A stretch of 39,688 bases of DNA from Myxococcales bacterium. Lineage in GTDB: Bacteria; Myxococcota_A; Bradymonadia; Bradymonadales; GCA-2716585. Where the stretch lies: the NCBI GenBank assembly GCA_002716585.1, contig PBBL01000064.1, positions 1 to 39,688 of the forward strand, given 5' to 3'. This document shows positions 36,549 through 39,688 of this stretch, one piece after another (the stretch's first letter is position 1; every line of letters starts with the position of its first letter). A model generated the notes under the pieces. It made no database searches and was not told the origin of the DNA. It worked only from the letters and a program-made list of their open reading frames with translations. Position numbers and translations under genes: made by a program.

Positions 36549-36584
36549 CTTATATCTTTGTTCAGTACAAGTCAAGCGTATAGT
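36549..36584. promoter_or_regulatory. AT-rich divergent promoter region
   Basis: Bases 36541-36605 are the most AT-rich stretch of the window. On the minus strand TTGACT (36570-36575) precedes TATAAG (36549-36554) by 15 bases, toward the DUF5710-like operon. On the plus strand TTTGTT (36557-36562) precedes TATAGT (36579-36584) by 16 bases, toward the histidine kinase. The two elements interleave, so the promoters may compete. Confidence 0.55.
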
Positions 36585-36757
36585 GTCTGTTGAGACTCAA
36601 TTTTTTGAACGCCCTCCCCTTCGACCTGGAAGCCACTTCGTCGGCCACGGCTCGCCGGGGCGGTTCAGGGATGCGTTCAGTGTTTCTCCGGGCTGCTGCC
36701 GACGCCCAACACCGTGGTATGCTGCGGGCTGGAGTTGGCCTTGTCGGAGGGTTTGGT

Positions 36758-39016
36758 ATGTCCATCCTGAGCCAGAGCGCCCTGATCGCGGCGATCATCA
36801 CGTTCGCGCTGACGGTGCGGATGCTGATCCAGGAGCGTCGCACCTGGCTGTTCTACGCGTTCGCCGTGTTGAGCGGCCTGTTGACGATCTGGAACGCCGC
36901 CCAGTTCATGAGCGACCTGACCAGCTGGCACGGGTGGGATCGGATCGGGACGGTGGCGGCGCTGTTCATCCCGGTCAGCGCGCTGACCCTGTTCCAGCTC
37001 TTCCTCGACGAGCAGGAGCCACGCCGCGACCCGCTGTGGCGCGCCATGGCGGTGGGCGCCGTCGCGCTGACCCCGTTCGTCATCGGCCTGTGGTCTCGCC
37101 CCTGGGTCCGAACCGTCGTCTTCATCTGCGTGTTTTTGGGGCTCTACCTGTGCGTCGTCCCCTTCTGGAAGCGGCAGAGCACGATGCAGAGCAGCTCCGA
37201 TGAGGCCCGCCTGAAGTACCTCGTCGGCGGCGGCCTGCTGTCGATCACGTTCGCCTTCCTCGACTTCGTCCCCCGGCTCGACCTGTGGTGGGAGGGGCTC
37301 AACAACGCCCCCGCGCTCGGCAACGTCATCCTGGTCATCTTCATGTTCTTCTTGAGCGAGATGATCATCCAGTACCGCCTCATGAGCCTCAGCGAGCTGT
37401 TCGGCAAGCTCATGGTGCTCGTCCCCATGGCGTTCGTGCTCGCGATCGTCTACGTGCTGCTGTCGCTGCTGTCGGGCGAGACCTCGCCGTGGTTCCTGGT
37501 CAACACGACGATCGTCATGGCGTTCGTGCTGGTCATCCTCTACGAGCCGATGAAGGTCCAGGTCGAGGAGCGCATCAACCGCTTCCTGTTCCGCGAGCGC
37601 TACGAGTTCGCCCACCAGCTCGCGCTGCTGCGACGCGAGATCGCCAACGTGGTCGAGCTGGACGAGCTGACCAACCTGGTCATGCAGCGCCTGGAGAACT
37701 CGCTGCGGGTCACCCAGGCGTCGCTGTACCTGCTGGAGGACGACGCGCTGGGGGTGCGCCGCGTGGGCTCCATCGGCGAGGCCCCCGACCGCCTGGACGC
37801 CGTGACGGAGCGGGTGTTCCTGGAGCGGGCGCGGGAGCGGCGCTTCCTCGTGCTGCGCGACCTGGAGGACGACCTCGACGAGGAGCGCAAGTCCAACAGC
37901 GGCGAGCAGGCCAACATCGAGCGCATGGAGCAGCTCATCCAGACCATCAAGTCGCTGCGGGCGGCGGTGGTGATCGCCATCGTGAGCAACGATCGCCTCG
38001 TCGGGCTGCTCAACGTCAACGACGAGCGCCTGCGCGACCCCTACGCCCCCGAGGAGATCCGCTCGCTCGTCCAGATCGCCTCCCAGGCCGCGATCAGCAT
38101 CGAGAACAGCCAGGCCGTCGCCTCCCTCCGCGAAAAAGATCGGCTCGCCGCCATCGGCGAGATGGCCGCCGGGCTCGCCCACGAGATCCGCAACCCGCTC
38201 GGCGCCATCAAGGGCGCGGTGCAGTTCCTGTCCATCTCGGGCTCCTTCACCCCCGACGACGGGTTCGACGACGAGGACGACGAGTCGCCCGAGGCGTTCC
38301 TCGACATCATCATCGAGGAGACCAACCGCCTCAACAAGGTCGTCAGCCAGTTCCTCGACTACGCGCGCCCCTACCGCGGCGATCCCGAGCAGTGCGACAT
38401 CAGCCGCCTCGTCGAGCGCGTCGAGCCGCTGTTCCGCACGCAGGCCGAGGCCTGGGGCGTGGCCGTGGAGATGAACCTCGTGGGGTCGCTCCCCGAAGCC
38501 AGCGCCGACCCCGAGCAGCTCAAGCAGGTGATCCTCAACCTCGCCCTCAACGCCATCCAGGCCACCGGCGCCCAACCCCTGGAGCCCGACTCGCCGCACG
38601 CCGACGAGCCGCTGGAGCAGCGGCGCGGCTCAGGCCCTCGCGCGCCCGCCCTCACGTTCACCACCGGTTTGACGCGGCGAGTCCACAACACCGGGGGGCG
38701 CCTCTTCGCGCGCGACATGATCGAGATCGAGATCACCGACAACGGCAAGGGCATCCCCGCCGAGGATCAGGCCAACATCTTCATCCCCTTCTTCACCACG
38801 AAGCAAAAAGGGACCGGCCTCGGGCTCGCCATCAGCCAACGGATCATCGAGAACCTCGGCGGGCGGATCGAGCTGGACAGCCAGGTCGGGCAGGGCACCA
38901 CCTTCCGGGTGCTCCTGCCGGTGTGGGACTCCGCCGCGCGGTCGCTCTCCGACCTGCCGAGCCCGCTGCCCGCCGCCCCTGGCCCGCCCAGCCCCCAAGC
39001 GACAGACGCGGCGTAG
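36758..39016 (+). CDS. sensor histidine kinase with 7-8 TM helices and a GAF domain
   Basis: The 752-aa protein has an N-terminal membrane region (about residues 1-265, seven or eight hydrophobic helices), a GAF domain (about 285-450), and a HisKA dimerisation domain with phospho-acceptor His475 in GLAHEIRNPLGAIKG. The HATPase domain has LNLALNAIQATGA (N box), DNGKGIP (G1) and GTGLGLAI (G2). An insertion of about 50 residues, Pro/Glu/Arg-rich, sits between the N and G1 boxes. The start is ATG 36758 with GGAGG seven bases upstream; earlier in-frame ATGs lie over the promoter. No response regulator is present in the window, so its partner is unknown. A perfect hairpin overlaps the stop codon. 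Confidence 0.92.
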   Translation: MSILSQSALIAAIITFALTVRMLIQERRTWLFYAFAVLSGLLTIWNAAQFMSDLTSWHGWDRIGTVAALFIPVSALTLFQLFLDEQEPRRDPLWRAMAVGAVALTPFVIGLWSRPWVRTVVFICVFLGLYLCVVPFWKRQSTMQSSSDEARLKYLVGGGLLSITFAFLDFVPRLDLWWEGLNNAPALGNVILVIFMFFLSEMIIQYRLMSLSELFGKLMVLVPMAFVLAIVYVLLSLLSGETSPWFLVNTTIVMAFVLVILYEPMKVQVEERINRFLFRERYEFAHQLALLRREIANVVELDELTNLVMQRLENSLRVTQASLYLLEDDALGVRRVGSIGEAPDRLDAVTERVFLERARERRFLVLRDLEDDLDEERKSNSGEQANIERMEQLIQTIKSLRAAVVIAIVSNDRLVGLLNVNDERLRDPYAPEEIRSLVQIASQAAISIENSQAVASLREKDRLAAIGEMAAGLAHEIRNPLGAIKGAVQFLSISGSFTPDDGFDDEDDESPEAFLDIIIEETNRLNKVVSQFLDYARPYRGDPEQCDISRLVERVEPLFRTQAEAWGVAVEMNLVGSLPEASADPEQLKQVILNLALNAIQATGAQPLEPDSPHADEPLEQRRGSGPRAPALTFTTGLTRRVHNTGGRLFARDMIEIEITDNGKGIPAEDQANIFIPFFTTKQKGTGLGLAISQRIIENLGGRIELDSQVGQGTTFRVLLPVWDSAARSLSDLPSPLPAAPGPPSPQATDAA

Positions 39017-39036
39017 CTGGCGCCACGCCGCGTCTG
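39003..39036. terminator. 12-bp perfect hairpin overlapping the histidine kinase stop
   Basis: CAGACGCGGCGT (39003-39014) pairs perfectly with ACGCCGCGTCTG (39025-39036) around a ten-base loop. The 5' arm runs into the TAG stop (39014-39016). The site lies between convergent genes. It has no U-tract. Confidence 0.5.
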
Positions 39037-39084
39037 CGGGGATCGGGGTCACGCGGCCGCCCTCACGGCGACCGCGGCGCGCGG

Positions 39085-39688
39085 TCAGCGATCGACCGTC
39101 TCAACCCAGAGGACCCAGTCCAGGAGGAAGCCCGTGTCGCCGACGCCCTGATCGGCGATCGTCAGCGTCCAGTCGCCCGAGTCGGCGCCGTTGAGCACCT
39201 CCCCGTCGATGGCCGCCATGTCGGCGGCGGGCAGATCGACGAAGTCGTAGAGCGCGAACAGATCGAAGCTGCTGTCGAGCGCGTCGACGCTGCGCAAGAG
39301 CACCTCCGTCCCGCCAGGGCTGGTGATCGTGACGTTCAGATCGCCCCGGTACGTGTGCGCGACCTGCACCCCCACGTAGTAGTTGAGGACGCTCCCGCTC
39401 AAGAAGCCCGGGTTCGGGATCGTCACCGAGATCGACTGCGGGTTGTCCGAGTTGAAGTCGGGGATCTCGACCGGGTAGGTGTCCACCCCGTTCCCGACGC
39501 CGGTGAGCCGGGTCCCCAGCGGCTGCTGAGGCGTGTTCGGGGCGCCGGGCGTCGCCCAGAAGCTCTGGACGAAGTCCAGGGCGTTGTCCCCCGTGTCCGC
39601 CCCGTCCGGGTAACGGTTGATGGAGTTGTTCCAATCGGGGAAGTCGATCTCGGGGGCCGGCGAGGTCTCGCCCAGGAAGTTCGCGGCG
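39085..39688 (-). CDS. secreted protein C-terminus: lamin-tail domain plus P (proprotein convertase) domain
   Basis: The N-terminal part of the gene is beyond the window; the frame is open through base 39688. The visible 5' part ends like a bacterial lamin-tail domain (INRYPDGADTGDNALDFVQS followed by PGAPN). A short linker leads to a P/Homo B domain (about 39090-39440: PNPGFLSGSVLNYYVGVQVA, HTYRGDLNVTITSPGGTEV, DWTLTIADQGVGDTG) that ends DWVLWVETV. P domains act as accessory folds in secreted proteases and other exported proteins. In Myxococcota the pair is typical of large secreted proteins; the catalytic domain, if any, is outside the window. A GTG at 39486 is internal, not the start. Confidence 0.85.
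   Translation of the reverse strand, partial: AANFLGETSPAPEIDFPDWNNSINRYPDGADTGDNALDFVQSFWATPGAPNTPQQPLGTRLTGVGNGVDTYPVEIPDFNSDNPQSISVTIPNPGFLSGSVLNYYVGVQVAHTYRGDLNVTITSPGGTEVLLRSVDALDSSFDLFALYDFVDLPAADMAAIDGEVLNGADSGDWTLTIADQGVGDTGFLLDWVLWVETVDR

Noticed and set aside
36677..38599. 640-codon frame antisense to the histidine kinase
   Set aside because: Shadow frame over intact histidine kinase motifs on the plus strand.

Overview
The window is high-GC bacterial chromosome. Dense codon use, long antisense shadow frames, a MYXO-CTERM-like anchor, a zinc-ribbon kinase-like protein, a VIT/vWA lipoprotein, a dynamin-like GTPase and a lamin-tail plus P-domain secreted protein all point to a Myxococcota (former Deltaproteobacteria) relative. 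That placement is an inference from gene content; no rRNA or tRNA gene was recognised. The left edge (1-84) is a CCCTAA-type telomere-like repeat joined in frame to the middle of ftsH, most likely an assembly or contig-end artefact.

Bases 85-4226 hold ftsH (5' truncated), folP, cdaA and a YbbR/CdaR gene: protein quality control, folate synthesis and c-di-AMP synthesis with its partner. glmM, usually next to cdaA-cdaR, lies 4.3 kb further on (8508). The gap is filled by two head-to-head fused central-carbon genes: a degenerate 6-phosphogluconolactonase-like domain fused to a polyphosphate-glucokinase-type ROK kinase (minus strand), and a Pgi-transaldolase fusion (plus strand) that keeps a full ribosome binding site and ATG at the start of its transaldolase half. 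All four domains act around glucose-6-phosphate. glmM is followed by nnr (NAD(P)HX repair) and then a MYXO-CTERM-type protein fused to a second signal peptide and a beta-barrel-like domain.

Bases 13303-16288 (minus) carry an eIF2B-like gene overlapping a zinc-ribbon pseudokinase gene. Bases 16519-21653 (plus) form a tightly coupled three-gene type I secretion-like operon (ABC, HlyD, TolC families) whose ATPase has lost several conserved residues. Bases 21795-22309 (minus) hold a 64-aa Asn/Pro/Thr-rich peptide and a CsbD stress protein. Bases 22578-27621 hold two divergent lipoprotein genes, one of them a 1275-aa FecR-like/VIT/vWA/TPR-like protein. A strong bidirectional terminator (27693-27730) separates these from a dynamin-like GTPase, an M48-like protein without a zinc site, a porin-like protein and a GNAT protein. 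Bases 33737-39688 hold an L,D-transpeptidase scaffold without its catalytic domain, two small genes (one with two DUF5710-like motifs), an orphan sensor histidine kinase, and the C-terminal end of a secreted lamin-tail/P-domain protein.

The recurring theme is enzyme folds with altered active sites (6PGL, kinase, ABC ATPase, M48, L,D-transpeptidase, eIF2B-like) and in-frame fusions that keep traces of being two genes. I see no CRISPR array, insertion sequence, integrase, attachment site or origin.
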